64,000 nucleotides of DNA from Streptomyces sp. CB00316 (lineage in GTDB: Bacteria; Actinomycetota; Actinomycetes; Streptomycetales; Streptomycetaceae): NCBI RefSeq assembly GCF_001905595.1, contig NZ_LIXI01000002.1, positions 496,001 through 560,000 on the forward strand. The letters are read 5' to 3'. Made by a program: the position numbers and the translations under genes. Shown piece by piece: positions 32,010 through 42,041 of the stretch; position 1 is the first letter of the stretch; every line of letters begins with the position of its first letter. Under the pieces are notes generated by a model. The model saw only the letters and a program-made list of their open reading frames with translations. It made no database searches and was not told where the DNA came from.

Positions 32010-34079
32010 TCACACCCCGATGTCACGCCCGTCCTTGCGCCAGACCGCGACGACTGAGGGGCGGACGATCTTCCCGGGTCCATCGGGCCAGGTGCTCGCC
32101 GGCTTCTCCACCGAGGCCCCGTCGACCTCGCCCGGGTGCTGGACGGCGACCAGGACGCGCCGGTCCTGGATGACCGGGCCGCAGGTCTCCGCACCGGTCG
32201 GGACGGTCAGGAACTGCTTCAGCTCACCACGCCGGTCACCGTGGGTCGCGACGCCGAAGAGGCCGTCGTGCGAACCGAGCTGGTTGCCGTCCGTGGAGAT
32301 CCACAGGTTGCCGTGGTCGTCGAACGCCACGTTGTCCGGGCAGGAGATGGGGCTGACGCGCTCCTTGGGGAAGCCTGCGAAGTACGTCGACGGGTCGTTC
32401 GGGTCGCCCGCGACGAGGAAGAGCCGCCAGGCGAAGCCGTCGCCCGCCGGGTCGTCCCAGTTCTCCGCGAGCTCCAGGATCTGCCCGTGCTTGTTGGCGT
32501 TGCGCGGGTTGGCCTCGTCCGCCGGGGCCTTGCCCTCCTTGCCCCGGTCGGAGTTGTTGGTGAGCGCCACGTAGACACGGCCGGTGCGCGGCGAGGGCTC
32601 GACGTCCTCGGGCCGGTCCATCTTGGTGGCGCCGACCCTGTCACCGGCCAGCCGCGTGTAGACGTACACCTCGTCGGCGGTCATGCCGGGCACGTGCGAG
32701 GTGGCGCCGGTGGCCAGCGGGATCCAGACGCCGCTGCCGTCGAACTCACCGTCGGTGGGCAGCTTTCCGGTGCCGTCGACCTCGGCGGCCGGGGAGTCGC
32801 CGGTCAGCTTCGCGACGTACAGCGTGCCCTCGTCCAGCAGCGTCAGGTTGTGCTCGCGGGCAGCCCGGGAGTTGCCCTTCTTCATCCGCTTGCTGGAGAC
32901 GAACTTGTAGAGGTAGTCGAACTTCTCGTCGTCGCCCATGTAGACGACCGGGCGCCCGTCCGAGGTCAGCCGGGGCTCGGCCGCCTCGTGCTTGAACCGG
33001 CCCAGCGCGGTCCGCTTCCGCGGGGTGGAGTCGGGGTCGTACGGGTCGAGTTCGACGACCCAGCCGAAGCGGTTGGCCTCGTTGGGCTCCTTCGCCAGGT
33101 CGAACCGGCGGTCGAACCGCTCCCACTTGCGCTCGGTGGCGCCGGCGCGGATCCCGTACCGCTTGTGCATGTCGGTGGTGCCGTTGGCGAAGTACTGGTT
33201 GAAGTTCTCCTCGCCGTGCAGCGTGGTGCCCCACGGAGTCGTGCCACCCGCGCAGTTGTTGAGGGTACCGAGCACCTTGCGGCCGGTGCGGTCGGCGGAC
33301 GTACGCAGCAGAGGGCTGCCCGCGGCCGGTCCGGTGACCTGGAATTCACTCGTGGCGGTGAGCCGGCGGTTCAGCGGGTGACGGCTGACCGGGCCGAGCT
33401 TGCCGGTGCGGCTCTCCTCCTGGACGACGACCACGGAGAGTCCGTGCGCGGCCCAGGCGATCTCCACCTGTTCACGCGTCGGGTTGGCCGGATCGTAGCC
33501 GCGGAACATGAGCATCTCGTCCGTGTACTCATGGTTGGCGACCAGGACCTGACGGCCGCGCTCACCGCGGAGCGGGAGGAGCGAGAGGAAGTCGTTGTTG
33601 TAACCGAACTGGCCCGCCTGCGCCTTGGCCGACTGCTTGTCCGGGTTGAAGGCGGGCGCCCCGCGCAGGATCGGCTCGCCCCAGCGGATCACCACGTTCT
33701 GGCTGTACCCGTCAGGGACGGTGACCTTGTCGTTCTTGTTGGGCGCGACCGGCGAGAACCGCAGGCCCCGGGCGCCGGACGGGGCCGGTTTGTGGGGCGG
33801 ACCCGGTTGGTGGCCGTGCCCCGCGAGCGCGGCGGCCTCCGCCTGCGGGGCGTTCGGGCCGGTCAGTGTGGCCGTCCCGGCTGCGGCGGCGACCGTCACG
33901 ACGGCGGCAGCGCGCATCATCGAGCGGCGTGAGACGGCACGGGCGATGATGTCGCCGGCGTACTCGTTGTCGCTGGTGTTCGGAATCTCCTTGAAGCAGG
34001 CGTCTCCGCAGCGGAAGCGGCAGGTCAGCGCGGAACGCCCGCCCGGGTGGGAGCTGATGAGGGGCAGCAGATTACGCAC
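32010..34079 (-). CDS. PhoX-family (DUF839) secreted phosphatase, Tat substrate
   Basis: The product is about 689 aa from GTG 34079 with GGAGGGA upstream. The N terminus has the family's cysteine segment (CRFRCGDACF), then a Tat signal (AVSRRSMMRAAAVVTVAAAAGTATL). The body carries PhoX/DUF839 blocks: VVIRWGEPILRGAPAF, NHEYTDEMLMFRGYDP, NNCAGGTTPWGTTLHGEENFNQYF, and SPISCPDNVAFDDHGNLWISTDGNQ. PhoX enzymes are Ca/Fe-dependent extracellular alkaline phosphatases. A PHO box lies 65 bp upstream, so PhoP control under phosphate limitation is likely. Confidence 0.92.
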   Translation of the reverse strand: MRNLLPLISSHPGGRSALTCRFRCGDACFKEIPNTSDNEYAGDIIARAVSRRSMMRAAAVVTVAAAAGTATLTGPNAPQAEAAALAGHGHQPGPPHKPAPSGARGLRFSPVAPNKNDKVTVPDGYSQNVVIRWGEPILRGAPAFNPDKQSAKAQAGQFGYNNDFLSLLPLRGERGRQVLVANHEYTDEMLMFRGYDPANPTREQVEIAWAAHGLSVVVVQEESRTGKLGPVSRHPLNRRLTATSEFQVTGPAAGSPLLRTSADRTGRKVLGTLNNCAGGTTPWGTTLHGEENFNQYFANGTTDMHKRYGIRAGATERKWERFDRRFDLAKEPNEANRFGWVVELDPYDPDSTPRKRTALGRFKHEAAEPRLTSDGRPVVYMGDDEKFDYLYKFVSSKRMKKGNSRAAREHNLTLLDEGTLYVAKLTGDSPAAEVDGTGKLPTDGEFDGSGVWIPLATGATSHVPGMTADEVYVYTRLAGDRVGATKMDRPEDVEPSPRTGRVYVALTNNSDRGKEGKAPADEANPRNANKHGQILELAENWDDPAGDGFAWRLFLVAGDPNDPSTYFAGFPKERVSPISCPDNVAFDDHGNLWISTDGNQLGSHDGLFGVATHGDRRGELKQFLTVPTGAETCGPVIQDRRVLVAVQHPGEVDGASVEKPASTWPDGPGKIVRPSVVAVWRKDGRDIGV

Positions 34080-34143
34080 GTGGATTCCCTCCGTCGGTGT
34101 GTCGTGCGTGACGGTAGGTGCGCCCGCACGCGGTCCGAGGGAC

Positions 34144-34165
34144 TTCCGGTGAATGGGGGGTGAAG
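34144..34165 (-). promoter_or_regulatory. Candidate PHO box of the PhoX gene
   Basis: On the minus strand two 11-nt direct-repeat units carry the core TTCACC in the same register: CTTCACCCCCC (34165-34155) and ATTCACCGGAA (34154-34144). Streptomyces PhoP recognises 11-nt repeats with a GTTCACC-like core. The position, 65 bp before the phosphatase start, fits activation by PhoP. Confidence 0.65.
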
Positions 34166-34372
34166 TCCGGCCCACCGCTGTTCCTTTGCAGCCGTGCACG
34201 GCCACAGCGCCGGACTCGGTCCGGGATCAGTTTCGGCTCGGTTGGCGCAGGGGTGGGCCGGACCGGCGAACGGCCGGATCCGGCCGCTAACCTTACGTAT
34301 CCGTCCTGACCAGGGATGAAATCACCCAGGTCGGACATTCCCCGCACCCAACTCATGCGAAAGGCCTCGCCC

Positions 34373-35866
34373 ATGGGCATTCGGAGCTTGCTGCGTAAGG
34401 TGTTCGGCCGCACGGAGCAGGACGAGCCGACCACGGCCACCGTCCCGCCCCAGGCCGAGCGCACCCAGTCCACGGAGCCGGAGCCGGAGACCACTTCGGC
34501 GGCCGGGTCCACGTCGGAGACGGAGGGGTCCAAGCCGAAGGCGTCGATCCCGGCACCCGCTTCGCCCGTCGCGGAGAGCACCGACGGTGACGCCGGTGCC
34601 GCGGACCTGGTGGCCGCGGCCTTCGACAAGGCGGCCGCCGCCCCGACGACGCCCTCTCCGTCACCGACCGTCCCCGCACAGGGCTCGGGGCCGGACGCCG
34701 AGCCGGCCGCCGAGCCGAAGGCAGAGACCGTCGCCGAGCCGGCCGCCGAGCCGAAGGCGGAGACCGTCGCCGAGTCGGCCGTCGAGCCCGTCGCCGAGCC
34801 GAAGGCGGAGACCGTCGCCGAGTCGGCCACGGAGGCCGTCCCGGAGCCCGTAGTCGAGCCGGTCGAGGTGGAGGAGCCCGCCGCGGAGGCGGTGAAGGCC
34901 GAGAAGCCCGTCGAGGCCGACGAGCCCATCGCCGAGCCCGTCAAGGCCGAGGCGCCCGCACCGGACCCGGTCGTGGAGCCGGCCACCGAGCCGGCCCCGA
35001 TCACCATCGACTTCGACCTCGCCCCGGAGCCGGCCACCGAGCCGGTAGCCCAGGTCGAGCCGCAGCCTGAAGCAGAAGTGACCCCCGCCCCGAAGGCCGC
35101 AGCCCCCACCGAGGTCAACGAAGCCGCCGCAACCCCCGAGGCGACCCCCGCGCCCCCCAATGCCTCCCCCGCCGCCAAGCCCGCCACCCCCCTCGCCCGC
35201 GTCACCCAGCACGCGCCGCAGCTCGTCGGCCCGTACAAGGCGGCGCAGTCGGCGCTCAAGGCGCACGGGCTGACCGGGCTCCGCGCCCGCGTCTACCTGG
35301 TGTTCGACCGCTCGGGCTCCATGCGGCCGTTCTACAAGGACGGCAGCGCCCAGCACCTCGGCGACCGCGCCGTGGCACTCGCCGCCCACCTGGACGCCGA
35401 CGCCACCGTGCCCGTCGTCTTCTTCTCGACCGACATCGACGGCACCGGAACGATCGAGCTGGCCGCCCACGAGGGCCGCGTCGACGAGCTGAACGCCGGG
35501 CTGGGGCGCCTGGGCCGGACGAACTACCACCGCGCGGTCGAGGAGATCGTGGCGCACCACGAGAAGGCGCTGGACGCCGGCCCGGCTCTGGTGATCTTCC
35601 AGACGGACGGCCCGCCGGACGCCAAGCAGCTCGCCCGCCAGGCGCTGGCGGACGCGGCGCGACTGCCGCTGTTCTTCCAGTTCGTCGCGTTCGGCGAGCA
35701 GGACGGGAAGGGATTCGACTTCCTGCGGAAGCTGGACGCCCCCAACGCCGCGTTCTTCCACGCCGGCCCGGCCCCGCGCGAGGTCGCGGACGCCGAGCTC
35801 TACCGGGAGATCCTCGCCGGGCTGCCGGCCTGGATCGCGGCGCGCGAGGCCCGTTCCGAGGGCTGA
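34373..35866 (+). CDS. vWA-domain protein, TerF-like, with Ala/Pro/Glu-rich N-terminal linker
   Basis: The product is about 497 aa from ATG 34373 (AAAGG upstream); M codons at 34316 and 34355 are alternatives. A short start [13 protein letters not shown] is followed by ~250 residues of acidic, Ala/Pro/Glu-rich repeats (PKAETVAEP units, three to four near 125-165), which are low-complexity. The C-terminal ~215 residues form a von Willebrand A domain: [52 protein letters not shown]. This vWA variant is the TerF/TerY-like type of Ter stress systems. No other ter gene is adjacent. Confidence 0.85.
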   Translation: MGIRSLLRKVFGRTEQDEPTTATVPPQAERTQSTEPEPETTSAAGSTSETEGSKPKASIPAPASPVAESTDGDAGAADLVAAAFDKAAAAPTTPSPSPTVPAQGSGPDAEPAAEPKAETVAEPAAEPKAETVAESAVEPVAEPKAETVAESATEAVPEPVVEPVEVEEPAAEAVKAEKPVEADEPIAEPVKAEAPAPDPVVEPATEPAPITIDFDLAPEPATEPVAQVEPQPEAEVTPAPKAAAPTEVNEAAATPEATPAPPNASPAAKPATPLARVTQHAPQLVGPYKAAQSALKAHGLTGLRARVYLVFDRSGSMRPFYKDGSAQHLGDRAVALAAHLDADATVPVVFFSTDIDGTGTIELAAHEGRVDELNAGLGRLGRTNYHRAVEEIVAHHEKALDAGPALVIFQTDGPPDAKQLARQALADAARLPLFFQFVAFGEQDGKGFDFLRKLDAPNAAFFHAGPAPREVADAELYREILAGLPAWIAAREARSEG

Positions 35867-35885
35867 TCGACCGGCAGCCGCACGG

Positions 35886-37063
35886 TCACGGCGAGACCGC
35901 CGCCCCCGGGCCCGGTACCGCCGTGACCGTACCGCCGTGGGCCACCGCGACGGACCGCACGATGGACAGCCCGAGGCCTGACCCCGGGCCCATCCGGTCG
36001 CGCCCCTCGCCCCGCCGGAACGGCTCGAAGAGCCCCGCGATGTCGGCCTCGGAGACCACCGGGCCGGTGTTACGCACCACCAGGGCGCCGTCGCCGGTCA
36101 GCGAGACGTCCGCCGAACCGCCCGGCACGTTGTACGTGACCGCGTTGGCCAGCAGGTTCGACACCAGCTGGGAGAGCAGCAGCCGGTTGCCGCGCACCGG
36201 CCAGGCCGCCACCTCCACGGCGACGACCGGACGCCGTCCGGCCTCCCCGCGGAAGCCCCCGGACGTCGCCCCGCCTCCCCCCGCGCCCCCGGGTGCCGGG
36301 CCGTCTCCTCCGCCACCACCCGGTCGAACCGGACGTCCTCGCTCTCGTCGGCGGCCAGCCCGCGTTCGCTGCGGGCCAGCACGAGCAGCCCCTCTACGAG
36401 CCGCTCGCTGCGCCGGTTGGTGTCCAGCAACGTCTGTCGGGTGCGGACGAGGTCCTCGGGGGTCGGGTCGTCCGGTCCCACCTGGATCGCCGCGCGCTGG
36501 GTGGCGAGCGGGGTCCGCAGCTCGTGCGAGGCGTTCGCGATGAACCGGCGCTGACTGTCGAACGCCTTCTCCAGCCGGGCCAGCAGCGCGTCCAGCGTCT
36601 CGCCCAGCTCCTTCAGCTCGTCGTCGGGGCCGCTGGAGGCGATCCGCTCGTGCAGCGTCCGCTCCGAGAGCCGACGGGCCTTCGCCGTCATCGCGTGCAC
36701 GGGCCGCAGCACCCGGCCGGCGATCCACCAGCCGACGCCGACCGCGCCCGCCGTCATCACGAGGAGCGCGGCGACGGACCAGTACATGTGCTGCTTGCTC
36801 GCCGCGTCGCTGACGTGGTCGGTCAGTTCGTAGGCGGTGGGCGCGCCGACCGAGCTGCGGGCGATGAACGGGCCGTTGACGGTGTACCCGGGCGGAACGA
36901 CGGTGACGGAGGAGGCGATGGCACGCGCCTCGGAGTCCGTGCCGGCACGGGAGGCCACGTTGACGGTGGCGAGCAGGGCCGTGCCGAGAACGAGGAAGAC
37001 CCCGCCGTACACGAGGGCGATGCGCGTCCTGATCGTCGAGTGCGACAGCTTCGACGCCCCCAA
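35886..37063 (-). pseudogene. Sensor histidine kinase, frameshifted and missing its start
   Basis: In one frame it reads LSHSTIRTRIALVYGGVFLVLGTALLATV (first membrane helix), an extracytoplasmic part, a second helix (WSVAALLVMTAGAVGVGWWIAGRVLRPV, HAMP), the H-box SQRRFIANASHELRTPL and ADESEDVRFDRVVAEETA. At about 36220-36300 the frame is lost. It continues one frame over with RPVVAVEVA, LLLSQLVSNLLANAVTYNVPGG (N box) and GPGSGLGLSIVRSVAVAHGG (G box), stopping at 35886. Imperfectly repeated DNA (GCGGGGGGAGGC... and CGCGGGGAGGCC...) sits at the break. No start codon is left because the adjoining deletion removed it. Confidence 0.75.
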
Positions 37064-37347
37064 TCGTCGGCGCCGAGGTCGAGCCCGGCGACCCGGTCCT
37101 CCATCGAGCCGGACGCGGCCAGGATCCGGGTGCGGGAGCCGGAGGCGACCAGGCGGCGGGCCACGTCGTCGCCGTGGACGCGCGGGAGGTCGCGGTCGAG
37201 GACGACGACGTCGTAGTCGTGCAGCCCGAGGTAGGCGAGGGCCGCGTCCCCGCTGTGGACGGTGTCGACCGCGAAGCCGGCCCGGCGCAGCCCCGTCGCG
37301 ACCGGTTCCGCGAGGATCTCCTCGTCCTCGGCGACCAGTACCCGCAT
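37060..37347 (-). pseudogene. OmpR-type response regulator, truncated after the receiver
   Basis: From ATG 37347 (AGGGGA upstream) it reads MRVLVAEDEEILAEPVATGL with Asp pair, then DYDVVVLDRDLPRVHGDDV (phospho-acceptor Asp), then SMEDRVAGLDLGADDW at 37060. The receiver stops where the conserved Lys (KPF) should follow, and the DNA-binding domain is absent. The next bases are the first membrane segment of the kinase in another frame. A deletion has joined the two genes. A small additional loss (RILAASG for the usual RILMLTASG) is apparent. Confidence 0.75.
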
Positions 37348-37531
37348 GGTGGTGTCCCCTGCCTCGCGCACGCTTGTCCGCTCCCTCCCGGAATGTGACT
37401 TTCCTGGGTGAACCATTGCGGGAAGGGATGTTTCGCAAAGCTCTCCATCCACGGACCCACCCACAGCCCCACCCACCCGGCCCGCTTTATCGATGTGAGT
37501 GGATCTTCAACTGACCGTTAGGATTTCGACC

Positions 37532-39145
37532 ATGGCGGCCACTGGATCCGAGAAGCAGGGGGCGACGGCGTACTACGTCTCGACCCCCATCTACTACGTC
37601 AACGACGCTCCTCACCTGGGCCACGCCTACACGACCGTCGCAGGCGACGTGCTCACGCGCTGGCACCGCCAGCGCGGCGAGAAGGTGTGGTACCTCACCG
37701 GCACGGACGAGCACGGTCAGAAGATCATGCGCACGGCCGAGGCGAACGACGTCACTCCGCAGGCTTGGTGCGACAAGCTCGTCGAGGAGGCGTGGAAGCC
37801 CCTCTGGGAGCATCTGAACATCGCGAACGACGACTTCATCCGGACGACGGAGAAGCGGCACACCGACCGTGTGCAGGAGTTCGTGCAGGACCTGTACGAC
37901 AAGGGCGAGATCTACAAGGGCGGCTACGAAGGCCCGTACTGCGTGGGCTGCGAGGAGTACAAGCTCCCCGGCGATCTGATCGACGGCGAGGGCGAGTTCG
38001 CCGGACAGAAGCTCTGCCCGGTCCACAAGAAGCCGGTGGAGCTCCTCAAGGAGGAGAACTACTTCTTCAAGCTGAGCGAGTACGGCCCGAAGCTGCTGGA
38101 GTTCTACGCGGCGAACCCGGGTTTCATCCAGCCCGAGTCGGCCCGCAACGAGATCGTGAACTTCGTCGAGCAGGGCCTGCAGGACCTGTCGATCTCGCGC
38201 TCGACCTTCGACTGGGGCGTCCCGGTCCCGTGGGACGACAAGCACGTCATCTACGTCTGGATCGACGCGCTCCTCAACTACGCGACGGCCGTGGGCTACG
38301 GCGCCGACCAAGGGAAGTTCGACGGTACGTTCCCGGCGAACGTGCACCTGATCGGCAAGGACATCCTCCGCTTCCACACGGTGATCTGGCCCGCGATGCT
38401 GATGGCGCAGGGCCTGCCGCTCCCCGGCAAGGTCGTCGCCAACGGCTGGCTGATGGTCGGCGGCGAGAAGATGTCGAAGTCGAACCTGACCGGCATCAAG
38501 CCGCAGGACCTGACCTCGCACTTCGGGGTGGACGCGTACCGCTGGTACTTCCTGCGGGCCATCGCGTACGGCAGCGACGGCTCGTTCTCCTGGGAGGACT
38601 TCACCGCCCGCTACACCTCCGAGCTGGCCAACGACTACGGCAACCTCGCCTCGCGCGTGGCGGCCATGGTCGGCAGGTACTTCGGCGGCGCGCTGCCGGA
38701 GGCCACGGCCGCCGGTGACGCCGAGCGGGCCGTGCAGGAGGGCCTGGCGAAGGCCGTGGCGACCGCCGATCGGAAGATCGGCGAGGAGCTGGACTTCCAG
38801 TCCGGCATCCTGGCGATCTTCGACTTCGTGAAGCAGGTCAACGGCTACATCACGGAGCAGGAGCCGTGGAAGGTGGCCAAGGACACCACTCCGGAGGGCC
38901 GGGCCCGCCTCGCGACCATCCTGTACACGGCCGCCGAGGCGCTGCGCGGGGTCGCGGTCCTGCTGAACGCCGTGATGCCGGAGACCTCGCAGAGCCTGTG
39001 GGAGTCCCTGGGCGCCGAGGAGACCCTGGGCGCGCTGGCCGACCAGAAGGTCCAGGACGCGGGCACGTGGGGCATCCTGCCCGCGGGAACGACGGTGACG
39101 AAGGGCGCGGTGCTGTTCCCCCGCCTGGAGGGCAAGCCGGCGTAG
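37532..39145 (+). CDS. metG: Methionyl-tRNA synthetase
   Basis: The product is 537 aa from ATG 37532. It is a class I synthetase: HIGH-equivalent DAPHLGHAYTT, a single zinc knuckle (CVGCEEY...CPVH), WIDALLNYATAVG, and KMSKS (GGEKMSKSNLTG). The anticodon domain follows (DFTARYTSELANDYGNLASRV); no C-terminal tRNA-binding extension is present. It charges tRNA-Met for initiation and elongation and is essential. The start codon follows a weak TAGGA site. Confidence 0.97.
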   Translation: MAATGSEKQGATAYYVSTPIYYVNDAPHLGHAYTTVAGDVLTRWHRQRGEKVWYLTGTDEHGQKIMRTAEANDVTPQAWCDKLVEEAWKPLWEHLNIANDDFIRTTEKRHTDRVQEFVQDLYDKGEIYKGGYEGPYCVGCEEYKLPGDLIDGEGEFAGQKLCPVHKKPVELLKEENYFFKLSEYGPKLLEFYAANPGFIQPESARNEIVNFVEQGLQDLSISRSTFDWGVPVPWDDKHVIYVWIDALLNYATAVGYGADQGKFDGTFPANVHLIGKDILRFHTVIWPAMLMAQGLPLPGKVVANGWLMVGGEKMSKSNLTGIKPQDLTSHFGVDAYRWYFLRAIAYGSDGSFSWEDFTARYTSELANDYGNLASRVAAMVGRYFGGALPEATAAGDAERAVQEGLAKAVATADRKIGEELDFQSGILAIFDFVKQVNGYITEQEPWKVAKDTTPEGRARLATILYTAAEALRGVAVLLNAVMPETSQSLWESLGAEETLGALADQKVQDAGTWGILPAGTTVTKGAVLFPRLEGKPA

Positions 39146-39164
39146 CCGCCGCCGTACGTATGTG

Positions 39165-39201
39165 AGGAGCCCGGGACCACGAAGCAGTGGCCCGGGCTCC
39201 T
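39165..39201. terminator. metG terminator hairpin
   Basis: A 14-15-bp stem with one bulge (39165-39180 with 39187-39201, arm AGGAGCCCGGGACCAC) and a 6-nt loop lies 20 bp after the metG stop. It also faces the convergent L,D-transpeptidase gene. Confidence 0.8.
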
Positions 39202-39218
39202 GGCGTACGCAGACCCCG

Positions 39219-40004
39219 TCACCGCCCCAGGGTCTCCGCGTCCCCCATCACGATCACCGGGTTCAGCTCCGGGTCCAGGGTGCGCAGGAGCTCCTCCATG
39301 CGCGCCTCCGGGATGGAGACGCAGCCCTGGGTGGGGCCGCCGTGGTCGACGTGGATCCAGATGCCGCCGCCGCGTTCGAGGCCGAGGGGGCGGGTACGGT
39401 CCAGGGGGGTGACGCCCTCCGTGCGGTTGTAGTTGATCGCGACGACGTAGTCGAAGGAGCCCTCCAGGGGCTCCCCGTAGAACCCCTCGCCGTCCACCGC
39501 GAACCGGGGGTGTTCGTCGTACGGGAGCAGAGCGCCCGGGTCGGGGAGGCGGCCGCCCGCGTCGGTGAGGGAGTAGACGCCCTTGGGGGACCTCAGGTCG
39601 CCCGCCACATGGTGGTCGGTCCAGCCCTCCATGCCGTTGTGTGCGTCCCAAGGACCGGCGACGGCGACCCATCCCTCCGCTGGGTCCTCCCGGCTGTACA
39701 GCACCGCGCTGGACCGGTTGGCGTCCTCGTCCTCCCCGGTGACGACGAACGCCTGCCGGGCGTCCTCGGGGATCTCCGCCCGCGTCCGCGGCCCGAGGTC
39801 CGGGATCTCCGCGGGGCCCGACGTCGCCTCGGTGGAGGGCGATGAGCGGAGTACGGAGGCGGCGCCGGACTCCGGGCCCGCGGCGCCCTGCCCCGGGGCG
39901 CCTACCGGGACGGTGGAGCCGGAGGAGGCGCAGCCGGTGAGCAGCAGGGCCAGGACGAGGAGCGGTGCGGTGAGCAGGGCGGGCGGGCGGAGCGGGACGG
40001 ACAC
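39219..40004 (-). CDS. L,D-transpeptidase (YkuD) lipoprotein
   Basis: The product is 261 aa from GTG 40004 (GAGGAG 9 nt upstream). The signal peptide ends in lipobox LALLLTGC, so it is a lipoprotein outside the membrane. The C-terminal YkuD domain has the catalytic run HVDHGGPTQGCVSIPEARM with the Cys nucleophile. Such enzymes form 3-3 peptidoglycan cross-links or attach proteins; the linker after the lipobox is Ser/Pro-rich. Family placement rests on the GC-V-S motif. Confidence 0.85.
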   Translation of the reverse strand: MSVPLRPPALLTAPLLVLALLLTGCASSGSTVPVGAPGQGAAGPESGAASVLRSSPSTEATSGPAEIPDLGPRTRAEIPEDARQAFVVTGEDEDANRSSAVLYSREDPAEGWVAVAGPWDAHNGMEGWTDHHVAGDLRSPKGVYSLTDAGGRLPDPGALLPYDEHPRFAVDGEGFYGEPLEGSFDYVVAINYNRTEGVTPLDRTRPLGLERGGGIWIHVDHGGPTQGCVSIPEARMEELLRTLDPELNPVIVMGDAETLGR

Positions 40005-40174
40005 GGTGGCGGGCTCCTCGGATGACGGCGGACGGCGTGGCGGGGCGGCACGCGGCGCGAGAGGGGTGTCTCGGTGCCAGTCTTTGCCGCACCCGGCGCC
40101 GTCGAATCCGAACCGGGGCCATCCGGCTGTACCACGTCGCCCGGGCGCCCACGGCTCTCCCGCCCCTGCAACGA

Positions 40175-40208
40175 AACAGCCCCCGATCAGGTGATCGGGG
40201 GCTGTTTC
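40175..40208. terminator. aspS terminator, perfect 16-bp inverted repeat
   Basis: AAACAGCCCCCGATCA (40175-40190) and its exact complement (40193-40208) flank a 2-nt spacer. On the aspS strand it ends TTTCGTT, a good intrinsic terminator. Its right arm overlaps the parS site at 40204-40217 by 5 bp. Confidence 0.85.
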
Positions 40209-40217
40209 ACGTGAAAC
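40204..40217. promoter_or_regulatory. parS site (ParB-binding), perfect, overlapping aspS terminator
   Basis: GTTTCACGTGAAAC is a second perfect parS palindrome in the window, 8.8 kb from the pair at 31396/31422. Its first 5 bp belong to the terminator arm. Confidence 0.88.
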
Positions 40218-40241
40218 ATCCGCAGAGCGGGACCGTACGGA

Positions 40242-42041
40242 CTACTTGTCGGCGGGCTTCTCCGACGCGCCGACGCCCTTCGCGGCGACCGGCTTGCGCA
40301 GCTGGATGTTCAGCTCTCGCAGCCGGGACTCGTCCAGCACGGTCGGGGCGCCCATCATCAGGTCCTGGGCGTTTCCGTTGAGCGGGAAGGCGATCGTCTC
40401 GCGGATGTTGGGCTCGTCGGCGAGCAGCATCACGATGCGGTCGACGCCCGGGGCGATGCCACCGTGCGGCGGGGCGCCGAGGCGGAACGCGCGCAGCATG
40501 CCCGCGAACTCGTGCTCGACGGTCTCGCGGTCGTATCCGGCGATCTCGAAGGCCTTGAGCATCAGCTCGGGCTCGTGGTTACGGATGGCGCCCGAGGACA
40601 GCTCGATGCCGTTGCAGACGATGTCGTACTGCCAGGCCAGGATGTCCAGCGGGTCCTTCTCCTCCAGGTCGGCCAGGCCGCCCTGGGGCATCGAGAAGGG
40701 GTTGTGCGAGAAGTCGATCTTGCCGGTCTCCTCGTCCTTCTCGTACATCGGGAAGTCGACGATCCAGCAGAACCGGAAGACGCCCTCCTCGAAGTGACCG
40801 GCGCGCTTGGCGGCCTCGACCCGGACGACCGACATGATCTTGGAAACCTCGTCGAACTCGCCCGCGCCGAAGAAGACCGCATGGCCCGGGGCCAGCGAGA
40901 GGCGCTCGGTGAGCGTCTTGACGTCGGTCTCGGTGAGGAACTTGGCGATCGGTCCGGCCAACGTGCCGTCCTCGCCCACGCGCACCCAGGCCAGGCCCTT
41001 GGCGCCGTGCTCGACGGCGTACTCACCGAGGCCGTCGAAGAACTTGCGGGACTGGCCCGCGGTGTCCGGGACGGGCAGCGCGCGGACGTGCTTGCCGGCG
41101 AACGCCTTGAACCCGGAGTCGGCGAAGACGTCCGAGATGTCGACGAGCTCCAGCTTGGCCCGCAGGTCCGGCTTGTCGTTGCCGTACTTCAGCATCGACT
41201 CGCGGAACGGGATGCGCGGGAACGGCGAGGTGACCTCGCGGCCGTTGCCGAACTCGGTGAAGAGCTCGGTCATCAGCTTCTCGATCGGCTGGAAGACGTC
41301 CTCCTGCTCGACGAACGACATCTCGACGTCGAGCTGGTAGAACTCGCCCGGCGAGCGGTCCGCGCGGGCGTCCTCGTCGCGGAAGCAGGGTGCGATCTGG
41401 AAGTAGCGGTCGAAGCCCGAGATCATCAGCAGCTGCTTGAACTGCTGCGGGGCCTGCGGCAGCGCGTAGAACTTGCCGGGGTTCAGCCGGGACGGGACGA
41501 CGAAGTCACGGGCACCCTCGGGGGAGGTCGCGGTGAGGATCGGGGTCGCCATCTCGTTGAAGCCGAGGGCCACCATCTTGGAGCGGATGGAGGCGATCAC
41601 GGCAGAGCGCAGCAGGATGTTGCGGTGCATACGCTCGCGGCGCAGGTCGAGGAAGCGGTACTCCAGGCGCCGTTCCTCGTTGACGCCGTCCTCGGTGTTG
41701 ATCGTGAAGGGCAGCGGGCCGGCCTCGCCGAGCACCTCGACCTCGGTGACCTCGATCTCGATCTCACCGGTCGGGAGCTCCGGGTTGACGTTCTCGGCGC
41801 CGCGCGCGGAGACCTTGCCGTCGATCCGGACGACGGTCTCCTTGGTCAGCTTCGCCAGGGCCTCGTTGCCGGGGGTGCCGGGGCGGGCGACGAGCTGCAC
41901 CAGACCGTAGTGGTCGCGCAGATCGATGAAGAGGATGCCACCCAGGTCTCGGCGATTGTGCAGCCAGCCGCTCAGCCGGACGTCGGTGCCGACGTCAGAG
42001 GCGCGGAGCTCGCCGCAGGTGTGGGACCTGTACCGATGCAT
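40242..42041 (-). CDS. aspS: Aspartyl-tRNA synthetase
   Basis: The product is 599 aa, full bacterial length. It has an N-terminal OB-fold anticodon domain ([38 protein letters not shown]), class II motifs ([56 protein letters not shown]), a GAD insert (about 290-420), and motif 3 ([14 protein letters not shown]). The 599-aa size with the insert is the bacterial type. It charges tRNA-Asp and is essential. The transcript ends at the strong hairpin 40175-40208. Confidence 0.97.
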   Translation of the reverse strand: MHRYRSHTCGELRASDVGTDVRLSGWLHNRRDLGGILFIDLRDHYGLVQLVARPGTPGNEALAKLTKETVVRIDGKVSARGAENVNPELPTGEIEIEVTEVEVLGEAGPLPFTINTEDGVNEERRLEYRFLDLRRERMHRNILLRSAVIASIRSKMVALGFNEMATPILTATSPEGARDFVVPSRLNPGKFYALPQAPQQFKQLLMISGFDRYFQIAPCFRDEDARADRSPGEFYQLDVEMSFVEQEDVFQPIEKLMTELFTEFGNGREVTSPFPRIPFRESMLKYGNDKPDLRAKLELVDISDVFADSGFKAFAGKHVRALPVPDTAGQSRKFFDGLGEYAVEHGAKGLAWVRVGEDGTLAGPIAKFLTETDVKTLTERLSLAPGHAVFFGAGEFDEVSKIMSVVRVEAAKRAGHFEEGVFRFCWIVDFPMYEKDEETGKIDFSHNPFSMPQGGLADLEEKDPLDILAWQYDIVCNGIELSSGAIRNHEPELMLKAFEIAGYDRETVEHEFAGMLRAFRLGAPPHGGIAPGVDRIVMLLADEPNIRETIAFPLNGNAQDLMMGAPTVLDESRLRELNIQLRKPVAAKGVGASEKPADK

